Positions 48,710 through 57,541 of a stretch of DNA of 64,000 nucleotides are shown here, piece by piece. The stretch comes from Methanocaldococcus lauensis. GTDB taxonomy: Archaea; AGJL01; Methanococci; Methanococcales; Methanocaldococcaceae. Under the pieces are notes generated by a model that was given only the letters and a program-made list of their open reading frames with translations, was not told where the DNA came from and made no database searches. Within the stretch, counting starts at the first letter, position 1. Every line of letters begins with the position of its first letter. The position numbers and the translations under genes were made by a program. The stretch is taken from positions 620,001 through 684,000 of the forward strand of contig LR792634.1 of NCBI GenBank assembly GCA_902827205.1, read 5' to 3'.

Positions 48710-50572
48710 TTAATGGAACTTTGGCTGTAATGAACATCTTATTGGTAATGGTAATGGTCTATATGGGTATCCAGCAGTTTCTTTTTTGATTCTTTCAATC
48801 AACTCATCTAATGTCATCTTCTCTTTATAAGGCTTTTTTAATGTTGATTTTTCTCTAATTGTTACTGTTAATTTTCCAGATTTCATTTCTTCATCTCCAA
48901 TAACAACAACGTAAGGAATCCATTCACTTCCTGCATTTCTAATCTTTTTGCTTACTCTATCTTCTCTATCATCAAAATCTGCTCTAATATTATTCTCTCT
49001 TAACTTTTCAGCTACTTTTAAAGCATAGTCATAATGTCTATCAGCTACTGGAATAACTCTAACTTGTATAGGGGAGAGCCATATAGGAAGAGTTGGAGCT
49101 TTTCCTTCTTTAGCTTCTATAGCGGCTTTTTCTAACAAACCACATAAAACTCTCTCAATTGAGCCAGTAGGAGAGCAGTGCAATATTATTGGATATACTT
49201 CTCCTTCATTTGTATGCACTTTTATGTCAAATCTTTTAGCACTTTCAACATCTATTTGGACAGTTGGATTTTCAATAGGTCTTCCTAAGCTATCTATTAC
49301 AGCAATATCTACCTTACCAACCCAATAGTGTTTTCTCTTAGGAAGAATTTCTAAGATAACATCTTTTCCATATTTATTTTTGTATTCCTTAGCTATCTTA
49401 AAGAACCAATCTCTATGCTCATCAAAGAAATCTTTTGTGAATCTAAAGATTACTGAATAACTTAAATTCAAATCCTCTCCTGTCTTTAAACACTCCCAAA
49501 ATTGTTTCTCAAACTCTTCCATTGCTTGTTTTAAATCTAAGCAGACAGTATGCATATCTGGCATTGTAAATGCTCTTAACCTCTTTAAACCTACTAATTC
49601 TCCTCTTTGTTCATATCTAAAGCTGTATGTTGATAACTCATATAGTTTTAAAGGCAAATATCTTGGCAACAAATACATGTCCTTTTTCATCATAAACTGC
49701 CCAAAACATGCCGCAAATCTTAACATTAACTCCCTATTTCCTTGTCTAAACCTATACTGCCTCTCACCAAATTTATCAGCGTGTTCTCTAATAGCAGGAT
49801 TTCCTAAATCATACATAATTGGTGTTTCTACTGGCATTGCCCCCATTTTAACTACCATGTTATAGACATAATCTGCCAATAAGTCTCTAATCAACTTACC
49901 TTTTGGATACCATCTAAAGTGTCCAGGGTCTGATGCCTCTTCATAACTGCAAATATCCTTTTCTTTGATAAACTTTACATGTGGTGGTTCTTCTCGTTCT
50001 TTATTTTCTTTAATTCCCAATTCATGTTTAGCTAATGCCAAAAGCTCTTCATCTTTGATTATATTAATATTTTCTTCACGTATCTCATTAACTTCTTCTG
50101 TTTCAGGATTTAATAAATAAAACTTAGATTCTTCTCCTTTCTCTTTCTTCTCTTCCTTAGCTACAATCTTTCTTGATAACTCACTTAATGGATGTCCTTT
50201 ACAGCTAATTTTAAATGCTTTATACCATCCAAATGGTGCCCTTAACACATTATAGCCCTTTTCTTTCAAAATATTCTCAATATCTTTCAAAACCTTTATA
50301 GCTGTTTCATGTGAAGATAAATCACTTGATAAATGGGCATAAGGATAAACAACAATATTATTAACCTTTAACTGATTAGCAACTTTCTCAATCTCTTCTA
50401 CTGCCCCTATAGCAATTCCTTTTGGGTTATTTTCATCCTCTCTCTCCACTGCAATAAAGCAAGCTAAACACTCCTCTAATTTGCCTTTTAAATTCTTAGT
50501 TTCTTCTGCAATTTTAGTTTTTTGTTTTGCCTCAAACTCTAAATAATCAGAGTGGATTAATAGCATCTTCAT
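48710..50572 (-). CDS. thrS: Threonyl-tRNA synthetase, archaeal type
   Basis: Charges tRNA(Thr). The 620-residue enzyme starts MKMLLIHSDYLEFEAKQKTK, the archaeal N-terminal editing domain related to D-aminoacyl-tRNA deacylase (about residues 1-145). The class II core follows: motif 1 near MVVKMGAMPVETPIMYD, motif 2 FRYEQRGELVGLKRLRAFTM and motif 3 GSIERVLCGLLEKA. The C-terminal anticodon domain contains VRVIPVADRHYDYALKVAEK. ATG at 50572 follows GAGGGATAAG. Confidence 0.96.
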   Translation of the reverse strand: MKMLLIHSDYLEFEAKQKTKIAEETKNLKGKLEECLACFIAVEREDENNPKGIAIGAVEEIEKVANQLKVNNIVVYPYAHLSSDLSSHETAIKVLKDIENILKEKGYNVLRAPFGWYKAFKISCKGHPLSELSRKIVAKEEKKEKGEESKFYLLNPETEEVNEIREENINIIKDEELLALAKHELGIKENKEREEPPHVKFIKEKDICSYEEASDPGHFRWYPKGKLIRDLLADYVYNMVVKMGAMPVETPIMYDLGNPAIREHADKFGERQYRFRQGNRELMLRFAACFGQFMMKKDMYLLPRYLPLKLYELSTYSFRYEQRGELVGLKRLRAFTMPDMHTVCLDLKQAMEEFEKQFWECLKTGEDLNLSYSVIFRFTKDFFDEHRDWFFKIAKEYKNKYGKDVILEILPKRKHYWVGKVDIAVIDSLGRPIENPTVQIDVESAKRFDIKVHTNEGEVYPIILHCSPTGSIERVLCGLLEKAAIEAKEGKAPTLPIWLSPIQVRVIPVADRHYDYALKVAEKLRENNIRADFDDREDRVSKKIRNAGSEWIPYVVVIGDEEMKSGKLTVTIREKSTLKKPYKEKMTLDELIERIKKETAGYPYRPLPLPIRCSLQPKFH

Positions 50573-50682
50573 CTTATCCCTCAATTAACTTTTAAATAAA
50601 GATAATTATAAAAGTAATGTATTATTAAATATTTTTGCTAAGTTATACATTAAATATTTATTAACAATAATTGGTGTTAGTT

Positions 50683-51789
50683 ATGGGGCATTTAACTCTT
50701 AAAGATGCAGTATTTTTAACAATAACTTCTATTGTTGGTGGAGGGATTTTTGTTTTATCTCCTTTGACATATATGATGTTTGGGAAATCTATAGTATGGG
50801 GTTGGATTTTATTAATATTTGTATCTTTAATTATGGCATCTCCTTTTGCTTATGCTTCAACAAAGATTAGTGAAAGTGGAGGAGTTTATAAGTTTATAAT
50901 AAAAATTTTAGGGAGAGAGATTGGAGTTTTTTCAGCTTATATATTATGGCTCTCTGGAGTTTTTGCCTTATCTGGAGTTGTGTCATTCTTTGAGATAATT
51001 TTTAATACAGTGTTTAATGTTCCTTATGTTGGATTGCTCTTAATTATTATTTTAACAGCTTTAATATTGGGTGGATTAAAAATTGTAGGGAACTTCGTCA
51101 GAATCTTTGGGATTTTAACGATAACGATTATTTTATATATAGTATTTTCAAACGGCATAAAAATTGATAATTTTGGAGAGTTCAATTTAAAAAATGCCAT
51201 TCTAACAATTTATTTTGGATTATGGACAGCTACTGGCTGGGAAGGTATAACAATGCCATTATCAGCATTTAAAAATCAAAAAGCTATAGCTTATGGGCTT
51301 TTAATAGGAACTTTTATTATTGGAATTTTATATTTATTGTTTTCTTTAACTGTAATATCTTTAAATGTAAAAACAAACAACTTGAATGAGATATTAAGAA
51401 TATTAATTGGAGATAACTTATTTTTATTGGTTGGGGTATTGATAATTATATCAAGCTGTGCGTTTAGCGTTTTATTTACATTATCTTATATGCCTTACGG
51501 AATGGGAAAGGATAAAATATTTCCTCAAATATTTACAAAATTGAGAAGAGATATTCCACATTATGGAGTTATCTTAAATACTCTATTGGTTATAATTTTA
51601 TTAATTTTTGATGCAAAAACATTGGTAGATATGAGCATGTTCTTTACATTAATAGCCTATTTTTTACTTTATTTATCTGTATTTAAAGAATCTTCAGGAA
51701 AAATAAAAATCGTCTCGTTACTTTCTCTATTAATATCTGGGATGCTAATATCGTTTAGGGTTTATGACATTATATTAGTGTTACTATAA
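50683..51789 (+). CDS. APC-type amino-acid permease with exchanged C-terminus
   Basis: A 368-residue membrane protein with about eleven helices. It starts MGHLTLKDAVFLTITSIVGG; the GGGIF after helix 1a is the APC substrate-binding turn. Family members move amino acids or polyamines. ATG 50683 follows GGTGTTAGTT. The final 24 bases after the repeat at 51728-51765 give DIILVLL. At the second repeat copy, 3.9 kb away, the same frame would continue NFIEKIFL and stop. The original C-terminus was thus probably replaced when the element integrated. Confidence 0.88.
   Translation: MGHLTLKDAVFLTITSIVGGGIFVLSPLTYMMFGKSIVWGWILLIFVSLIMASPFAYASTKISESGGVYKFIIKILGREIGVFSAYILWLSGVFALSGVVSFFEIIFNTVFNVPYVGLLLIIILTALILGGLKIVGNFVRIFGILTITIILYIVFSNGIKIDNFGEFNLKNAILTIYFGLWTATGWEGITMPLSAFKNQKAIAYGLLIGTFIIGILYLLFSLTVISLNVKTNNLNEILRILIGDNLFLLVGVLIIISSCAFSVLFTLSYMPYGMGKDKIFPQIFTKLRRDIPHYGVILNTLLVIILLIFDAKTLVDMSMFFTLIAYFLLYLSVFKESSGKIKIVSLLSLLISGMLISFRVYDIILVLL
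51728..51765 (+). repeat. 38-bp direct repeat, left copy (attL-like)
   Basis: A perfect 38-base repeat whose core is TAATATCTGGGATGCTAATA, identical to 55629-55666. This copy is the last part of the permease coding sequence. Length and position (the 3' end of a gene, frame preserved) are typical of attachment sites used by site-specific integrases. It is far longer than transposon target duplications. Confidence 0.9.
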
Positions 51790-51867
51790 AAAACTGAAAA
51801 ATAAATAAAAATAAATAGATAGTATGTAATAATTTGAACTAATTGTGTTAAAAATGAATTAATGAAT

Positions 51868-54800
51868 TTATGTATTCAATACATCTTTTAAGATTTTAAT
51901 TTTATCGTATAGTTCTCTTGAATTTCTAATATCATCGGTAGTAGATACGATTAATATCTTGTCATTTTCTTCAAATATCTTCTCAAAACGTTCTTTATCT
52001 AAATCTTTAATGTATATTCTACAAAATCCTTTATTTTCATATACTTTTAGTTTCTCTTCTGCAGTTTTATTATATTCTTCATTATCCATCATTCCTAAAT
52101 GTTCCCAGAGTATTATTTTGTCTTCTTTAGTATTTATCATAAAATCAGGTAGAAGGTTCTCATAAGGAATTTCATATTTATAGTCAATGCCTTCGTAATA
52201 TAATAAATTAGCAATTAAACATTCTTGCCAACTTCTAACAATATCTCCTTTTAACGTTATAATCCTCAAATCTTCTGGATACTGTCTTGGGTCTATTGGA
52301 GAATTAAATAGTATTGAATATCGCCCAATAACTTCAGAATATTTTCCAGCATTAAATAAAGTGTCTAAATTATCAGTAATTATATATAATTTCTTTTTAG
52401 CTCTCGTTATAGCAGTATATATAAGTTCTTTTGAGATGTTGTAATATTTTGGTAAAACAAATATAACATTTTCAAACTCGCTTCCCTGTGATTTATGGGT
52501 TGTTATTGCATAAGCATATTCAAGTTTTTCAGTATTCAGTAAAAATTTATTTTTTAAATTTTTCATTAGTTCTTCTTTATTTTTATATCTAAGTGATTTA
52601 TAGTTTCTCTTTAAATAGTTTATTAATTTCTCTTTAGTATTTTTGCTTATTCCTATATAGGCTTGGACTGTTGGAAAATAAAACTTCACGACTCTATCCT
52701 TATATCTTGTAAAACTTACATATCCCATCATTCCATTAAAAACTCCATGATTATGTATAAGTTTATTTCTGTTATAGTCCCAAACATCTAAATTCCAAAT
52801 ATTTTCTGTTTGTATTACCTTATCCGCATAGCCCCAGCCACAAGTAAATTTAAACTTTATAAAATAATTCCTAATAGATTCATTTATATATTTAGAGTCA
52901 TCTCTAATCCACTGATTAATCCAATAAGAACTCAAGAAACCTCTATTTTTTGTATAAGTTAAAATTTGGGCTTTATCATAATATACAAAATATTTAAAGA
53001 AATCTCTATAATTATCAGGATATCCTCCATAGTCTCTTATTATTTCATCAATGGCATATTCTAATGCCTTTTGTGGATTATCTTTCCAAACTAAAACAAT
53101 TATTCTCTCTATTCCATTTTCATCTTTAAGTGAATATTTTGTAAATCCATTAAATTCCTCTTTAAAAGATTGTAATTCTTCAATAATTTTGTATTTATTC
53201 TCTTTATTGACATTTAAGAATAATTCAGAGAATTCAACTATTCTCCTTGACTCTGCTCTTAAACAAATTTTAAGTTCAGCAATGTATTGTTTATTTTTTT
53301 TCCTTTTTAAGTATTGATATAAATCAAAGAATGGTTTTCCAGCTTCTACAGGTGGAAGTTGATTTACATCCCCTATAAATATAATTCTTTTTAATTTTCC
53401 TAAATCTATACATTGTAATAGCTTATAGAGAAGTTCTGTTCCTACCATTGAAGCTTCATCTATTATTAGGACATCTATATCTTTTTTATTTTTATGAGAT
53501 ATTTTTATTTCTTTATACTCTCTATCGTATTTACCACAACTTATAACAAACCTATGAATTGTAGTAGGATCATATACACATTTATATTCATTTATAATAT
53601 CTTTAAGAGTATCTCTAACTCTAACTCCTGCTTTTCCTGTTGGAGTTAGAATAACAATATTTTTAGGATTTTCTTTTTCACAGATAATATCTAACAATAC
53701 TTTAATTACTGTTGTTTTTCCTGTGCCTGCGGGACCTGTTAATATGGAGCATCCATTTTCTAACAATGTTTTTATTGCCTTTGTTTGGGCTTCAATGGCT
53801 TTTTTATATAACTCTTCTGATATATTAATAGGTTTTTTATCTTTTAATTTTTCTTTTATCTCATCTTCACTGATTTCTACCTTCCATGATTTTTTTAACA
53901 TTTCATCAATACTTTTTTCAATCTCCTCTTCCATTTTTCTAATATCTTTTAATGCAAATAATTTTATGTTATAGGTTCTATCAAGTTCATCTTTAAAGGT
54001 AGTTTCATTTATCCAAATTTTCTCTTTAATGTAATCTTCATGCTTATCAATCAACTCTAAAAATCTATCAAAATCTAATCTAACTTTTTCAGGAATATAT
54101 TTATTTATTTCATTATAATAATATTTTAAGTCCTTTTTAACGGAAGGTAAATCTTTTGGAGCTAAAGGTAAAACGGTATGACCATCTAATAAAGCTTTTT
54201 TTAATATAGCAATAAGTAATGCTCTTATTCTATGCTTATTTATAATATCAAAATTATCATTCAATCTTTTCTTTTCCCAACTATCAATTTCCCAGAAACT
54301 TATATCTAAAAACAATTGTTCTTTTGGTCTTAACTCTTCATAAAGTAAATATGGATTGTCTAAAATCTTTTCTATATCAATAAATCCTCTATCATGCTGT
54401 TTAAAAATTTCTTCAATTTGTGATTTAGTTAATGAGTAGTATGGAATGTAGTTTATTAAATAGTCTTTTAAAAATTTTAAGTTTTTTTCATTTTCTTTTA
54501 AAGATTCTTTAACTTTTTTATACATTTCTTCTTCTTTTCTATTTTTAACAGCATCAATATACTTAGAAATGGCATCTTCTACTCCACAAAATCTCAAAAC
54601 TGAAGGTAATGATGGATACTTAATTTTTAATTTTTTTAATTCATCTAATTGCTTTTTAATTCTTTCTTCATATTTTTCAATTTCTATATTCCTAAACTCT
54701 TTTAACTTCTTTTTTAATTCTTCATGTTCTTCCATTAAATTTTTGATATTTTTTATAATTTCTAACGCTTTTTCTAAGATAATACATGAGAATTCATTTG

Positions 54801-55095
54801 GTAGGAAGTTTGTGGTATATAAAAATGATTTTTTCAATTCGTTTGGAATATCTAATATTAATTCTTCAGGAATATTCTCATATCCAAAGTATTCTCCTAA
54901 TTCCTGATAAGGAATTATAAAGACTATATCCTCAGGGTCAAATTCAATAGAAATATATGGATATATCTTTCTATAATCATATAAATCCTCAAAAAGTGAT
55001 TTATAAAACTCTTCATTATTTAGTTTGTTAAAATTTTGTTCTTCAATTTCTTTAGATATAACTTTTTTTATTTTTATTAAGGTTACATTCAACAA
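51868..55095 (-). CDS. RecD-like SF1 helicase fused to a PD-(D/E)xK nuclease
   Basis: A 1075-residue protein. Residues 1-440 are mostly helical and coiled-coil, without a known domain. The SF1 helicase core has Walker A GPAGTGKT (about 453), Walker B IIDEASMVG (about 545), FIGDVNQLPPVEAGKPF (motif III), a late motif V/VI with AYAITTHKSQGSEF and IYTAITRAKKKLYI. The C-terminal ~120 residues have SWQECLIANLLYYEG, LLPDFMI and IILWEHLG, giving the E, D and E-x-H/K-like positions of a PD-(D/E)xK fold. TTG start. It overlaps the 161-residue frame upstream and is probably its continuation. A DNA-processing, perhaps antiviral, role is likely. Confidence 0.85.
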   Translation of the reverse strand: MLNVTLIKIKKVISKEIEEQNFNKLNNEEFYKSLFEDLYDYRKIYPYISIEFDPEDIVFIIPYQELGEYFGYENIPEELILDIPNELKKSFLYTTNFLPNEFSCIILEKALEIIKNIKNLMEEHEELKKKLKEFRNIEIEKYEERIKKQLDELKKLKIKYPSLPSVLRFCGVEDAISKYIDAVKNRKEEEMYKKVKESLKENEKNLKFLKDYLINYIPYYSLTKSQIEEIFKQHDRGFIDIEKILDNPYLLYEELRPKEQLFLDISFWEIDSWEKKRLNDNFDIINKHRIRALLIAILKKALLDGHTVLPLAPKDLPSVKKDLKYYYNEINKYIPEKVRLDFDRFLELIDKHEDYIKEKIWINETTFKDELDRTYNIKLFALKDIRKMEEEIEKSIDEMLKKSWKVEISEDEIKEKLKDKKPINISEELYKKAIEAQTKAIKTLLENGCSILTGPAGTGKTTVIKVLLDIICEKENPKNIVILTPTGKAGVRVRDTLKDIINEYKCVYDPTTIHRFVISCGKYDREYKEIKISHKNKKDIDVLIIDEASMVGTELLYKLLQCIDLGKLKRIIFIGDVNQLPPVEAGKPFFDLYQYLKRKKNKQYIAELKICLRAESRRIVEFSELFLNVNKENKYKIIEELQSFKEEFNGFTKYSLKDENGIERIIVLVWKDNPQKALEYAIDEIIRDYGGYPDNYRDFFKYFVYYDKAQILTYTKNRGFLSSYWINQWIRDDSKYINESIRNYFIKFKFTCGWGYADKVIQTENIWNLDVWDYNRNKLIHNHGVFNGMMGYVSFTRYKDRVVKFYFPTVQAYIGISKNTKEKLINYLKRNYKSLRYKNKEELMKNLKNKFLLNTEKLEYAYAITTHKSQGSEFENVIFVLPKYYNISKELIYTAITRAKKKLYIITDNLDTLFNAGKYSEVIGRYSILFNSPIDPRQYPEDLRIITLKGDIVRSWQECLIANLLYYEGIDYKYEIPYENLLPDFMINTKEDKIILWEHLGMMDNEEYNKTAEEKLKVYENKGFCRIYIKDLDKERFEKIFEENDKILIVSTTDDIRNSRELYDKIKILKDVLNT

Positions 55096-55537
55096 CCAAT
55101 TTTTTTACTTTAGGCTTAACACATGCAACTAACAATCTATCATCAACAACAGGGTTTTCTCTACAATACAAAAAGCATAATGCGTCATCGTTGTAGTAGA
55201 AATTAAACCAGTAATCTAAAAAAATATCTTTTAATGCATCAATTTTCTTATTTACAGTCCATCCATAAACCATGCTTTTAAATTCGTAATTATAGAACAG
55301 ATTTATCTCATTACCACATGCATCCCACTTTTTACCGTTGTATTCAACTTCATTTGCTATCTTTCCAGCATTATTTTCACATTTAATTTCTTCAATTGGA
55401 TTTTTCCCATATTGTAATCCAAATTTACCTTTTTTAATATGTCTAAAACTCTCACAATATTTATTCTCTTTAGGATTTCTACAGATTTTACCATTCCAAC
55501 CACTATCATGCCATGCTATTAATGTGGTGAGATGCAT
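55052..55537 (-). CDS. N-terminal part of the helicase-nuclease, in another frame (161 aa)
   Basis: Begins MHLTTLIAWHDSGWNGKICR and carries NPKENKYCESFRHIKK with several Cys (one in WDACGN). I remember this WHD-GWNG-C-NP-N-YC opening from single-chain helicase proteins, where it is the N-terminal domain. The frame ends KKSYI just inside the start of the large frame, and the overlap contains a run of seven A (55063-55069). With six A the two would fuse as NKNKKVISKEIEEQ. So this is either a frameshifted single gene, a slippage-controlled fusion, or a two-gene overlap. ATG 55537 starts it. Confidence 0.75.
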   Translation of the reverse strand: MHLTTLIAWHDSGWNGKICRNPKENKYCESFRHIKKGKFGLQYGKNPIEEIKCENNAGKIANEVEYNGKKWDACGNEINLFYNYEFKSMVYGWTVNKKIDALKDIFLDYWFNFYYNDDALCFLYCRENPVVDDRLLVACVKPKVKKLVVECNLNKNKKSYI

Positions 55538-55628
55538 ATAATCCCCCCACTCTGTTTGCGATATTTATGATTTATTTTATTATTTTGCTATTTTATTGTA
55601 GAAATATTTGGTTTTATATATTTGTGGT

Positions 55629-55666
55629 TATTAATATCTGGGATGCTAATATCGTTTAGGGTTTAT
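55629..55666 (+). repeat. 38-bp direct repeat, right copy (attR-like)
   Basis: Exact copy of 51728-51765. Following it, the permease frame would read VYNFIEKIFL and stop at a TAA near 55694, which I take as the ancestral permease end. A palindrome TAGAAAAA-A-TTTTTCTA with a T-rich tail overlaps this tail and could have been the permease terminator. Confidence 0.88.
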
Positions 55667-55752
55667 AACTTCATAGAAAAAATTTTTCTATAAAAATTTT
55701 TATAATATCTCATCAAATAGGTAATTAATAAATTAAAGTTTTTGGTGGGATT

Positions 55753-57312
55753 ATGATAATTTATAAAGAAGAGAACGAAATTATCAAAAAGGCTCTTGAA
55801 AACATAGATATTCCAAATAGAGTTTATATTTTCGATACAACACTTAGAGATGGTGAGCAAACTCCAGGAGTTTCATTAACTCCAGAAGAAAAGATAGAAA
55901 TTGCTATAAAATTGGACGATTTAGGTGTTGATGTTATTGAAGCTGGTTTCCCTGTTTCTTCCATAGGTGAGCAAGAGGCAATTAAAAAAATCTGCTCATT
56001 AAATTTAAATGCTGAGATTTGTGGTTTAGCAAGAGCTGTAAAAAAAGATATTGATGTAGCTATTGATTGTGGTGTAGATAGAATACACACATTTATAGCA
56101 ACATCTCCATTGCATAGAAAATACAAATTAAAGAAATCTAAGGAAGAGATTATTGAAATAGCTGTTGAAGCAATAGAGTATATAAAAGAACATGGAATTA
56201 GAGTGGAGTTTTCAGCAGAAGATGCCACAAGAACAGAGCTTGATTATTTAATAGAGGTTTATAAAAAGGCAATTGATGCTGGGGCAGATATTATTAATGT
56301 CCCAGATACAGTTGGTGTTATGATTCCAAGGGCAATGTATTACTTAATAAATGAGCTAAAAAAAGAAATAAAAGTTCCAATATCAGTTCATTGCCATAAT
56401 GATTTTGGATTAGCAGTAGCTAATTCATTAGCTGCAGTTGAAGCTGGAGCAGAGCAAGTGCATTGTACAATAAATGGTTTAGGAGAAAGAGGAGGGAATG
56501 CTGCATTAGAAGAGGTTGTTATGAGCTTAATGTCAATTTATGGTATAGAAACTGAAATTAAAACTGAAAAACTTTATGAAATTTCTCAACTTGTATCAAA
56601 ATACACTGAAATTAAAGTTCAACCAAATAAGGCAATTGTTGGAGAAAATGCCTTTGCTCATGAAAGTGGAATACATGCCCATGGAGTTTTAGCTCATGCA
56701 TTAACCTATGAGCCAATTCCACCAGAATTGGTTGGACAGAAGAGGAAAATAATATTAGGTAAGCACACAGGAACTCATGCAATTGAGGCAAAGTTAAAAG
56801 AGCTTGGCATTGAGATTGGTAAAGACATAAATAAAGAGCAATTTGATGAGATAGTTAAGAGAATTAAAGCCCTTGGAGACAAAGGAAAGAGAGTTACCGA
56901 TAGAGATGTTGAAGCAATAGTTGAAGATGTTGTTGGTAAGTTAGCTAAAGAAGATAGAGTTGTTGAATTAGAGCAAATAGCAGTTATGACTGGAAATAGA
57001 GTTATTCCAACGGCTTCAGTTGCTTTAAAGATTGAAGAAAATCTTAAAAAAAGTTCAGCCATTGGTGTTGGACCAGTGGATGCAGCCGTTAAAGCTATAC
57101 AAAAGGCAATTGGAGAAAAAATCAAACTTAAAGAGTATCATATAAACGCCATAACCGGAGGAACTGATGCATTGGCAGAGGTTATTGTAACATTGGAAGG
57201 ATATGGAAAAGAAATTACTACAAAAGCAGCAAGTGAAGACATAGTTAGAGCTTCAGTTGAAGCAGTTATAGATGGAATTAATAAAATTTTGGCAAAAAAA
57301 GAAAAATCATAA
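55753..57312 (+). CDS. leuA: 2-isopropylmalate synthase
   Basis: Condenses acetyl-CoA with 2-oxoisovalerate, the first step of leucine synthesis. The 519-residue length includes the C-terminal LeuA allosteric domain ([20 protein letters not shown] to the end, with [12 protein letters not shown]). Catalytic motifs are [38 protein letters not shown] and [16 protein letters not shown]. Archaeal paralogues (citramalate and homocitrate synthases) are close; the position next to fwuB, as remembered for MJ1195, favours LeuA. Start follows GGTGGGATT. Confidence 0.88.
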   Translation: MIIYKEENEIIKKALENIDIPNRVYIFDTTLRDGEQTPGVSLTPEEKIEIAIKLDDLGVDVIEAGFPVSSIGEQEAIKKICSLNLNAEICGLARAVKKDIDVAIDCGVDRIHTFIATSPLHRKYKLKKSKEEIIEIAVEAIEYIKEHGIRVEFSAEDATRTELDYLIEVYKKAIDAGADIINVPDTVGVMIPRAMYYLINELKKEIKVPISVHCHNDFGLAVANSLAAVEAGAEQVHCTINGLGERGGNAALEEVVMSLMSIYGIETEIKTEKLYEISQLVSKYTEIKVQPNKAIVGENAFAHESGIHAHGVLAHALTYEPIPPELVGQKRKIILGKHTGTHAIEAKLKELGIEIGKDINKEQFDEIVKRIKALGDKGKRVTDRDVEAIVEDVVGKLAKEDRVVELEQIAVMTGNRVIPTASVALKIEENLKKSSAIGVGPVDAAVKAIQKAIGEKIKLKEYHINAITGGTDALAEVIVTLEGYGKEITTKAASEDIVRASVEAVIDGINKILAKKEKS

Positions 57313-57392
57313 AGCCATCATTATAATTTTTTATTTTATAAAATTTAATTTATAAATTTAAATTAACAAATTCAAGTCTCGAAAATAATAAA

Positions 57393-57428
57393 ATGTTGGA
57401 GGGTCCCTTACGGGTTCCCCTCCAACAT
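57393..57428 (-). promoter_or_regulatory. SECIS element of fwuB
   Basis: On the mRNA (minus) strand: stem ATGTTGGAGGG, then GAA, CCC, loop GTAA, GGG, A, and closing stem CCCTCCAACAT (11 bp perfect). GAA opposite a single A below a 3-bp GC stem is the archaeal SECIS signature that recruits the Sec-specific elongation factor system. It lies about 115 bases past the fwuB stop codon, further than the other SECIS elements here. Confidence 0.95.
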
Positions 57429-57443
57429 CCTCTAACGTGTAAC

Positions 57444-57489
57444 GCAGGATGTAGGATACCCAAAGATGGTTAGCGTTGCACGCCCACCC
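57444..57489 (-). other. fwuB 3'-UTR segment complementary to the fwuB coding region after UGA
   Basis: On the plus strand, 57444-57462 reads GCAGGATGTAGGATACCCA and 57477-57489 reads TGCACGCCCACCC. Both are identical to fwuB sense sequence (minus-strand positions 58463-58445 and 58380-58368). The transcribed UTR therefore has their complements, 19 and 13 bases, with no mismatch and in nested order. The first target begins about 23 bases after the UGA. Pairing would bring the SECIS close to the Sec codon. A local imperfect stem (57436-57445 with 57473-57482) also exists. Confidence 0.85.
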
Positions 57490-57541
57490 TGATATCTCAT
57501 TAAGTATAAATTCAATATTTATATTTTTCTTATTAAATTTT

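Larger units (their letters stand above)
51766..55666. mobile_element. 3.9-kb integrated segment carrying a helicase-nuclease
   Basis: The segment between the two 38-bp repeats (one repeat included) separates the permease from leuA, genes I remember as neighbours in M. jannaschii. It contains only the minus-strand helicase-nuclease frames, a 78-base left edge and about 90 bases to the right of the gene. No integrase, replication gene or terminal inverted repeat is seen. It may be a satellite mobilised in trans, or an integrated island that has lost its recombinase. Confidence 0.78.

Noticed and set aside
51766-55666. A transposon with target-site duplication
   Set aside because: The 38-bp repeat is too long for a target duplication and it matches the 3' end of a gene; no transposase or inverted ends are present.
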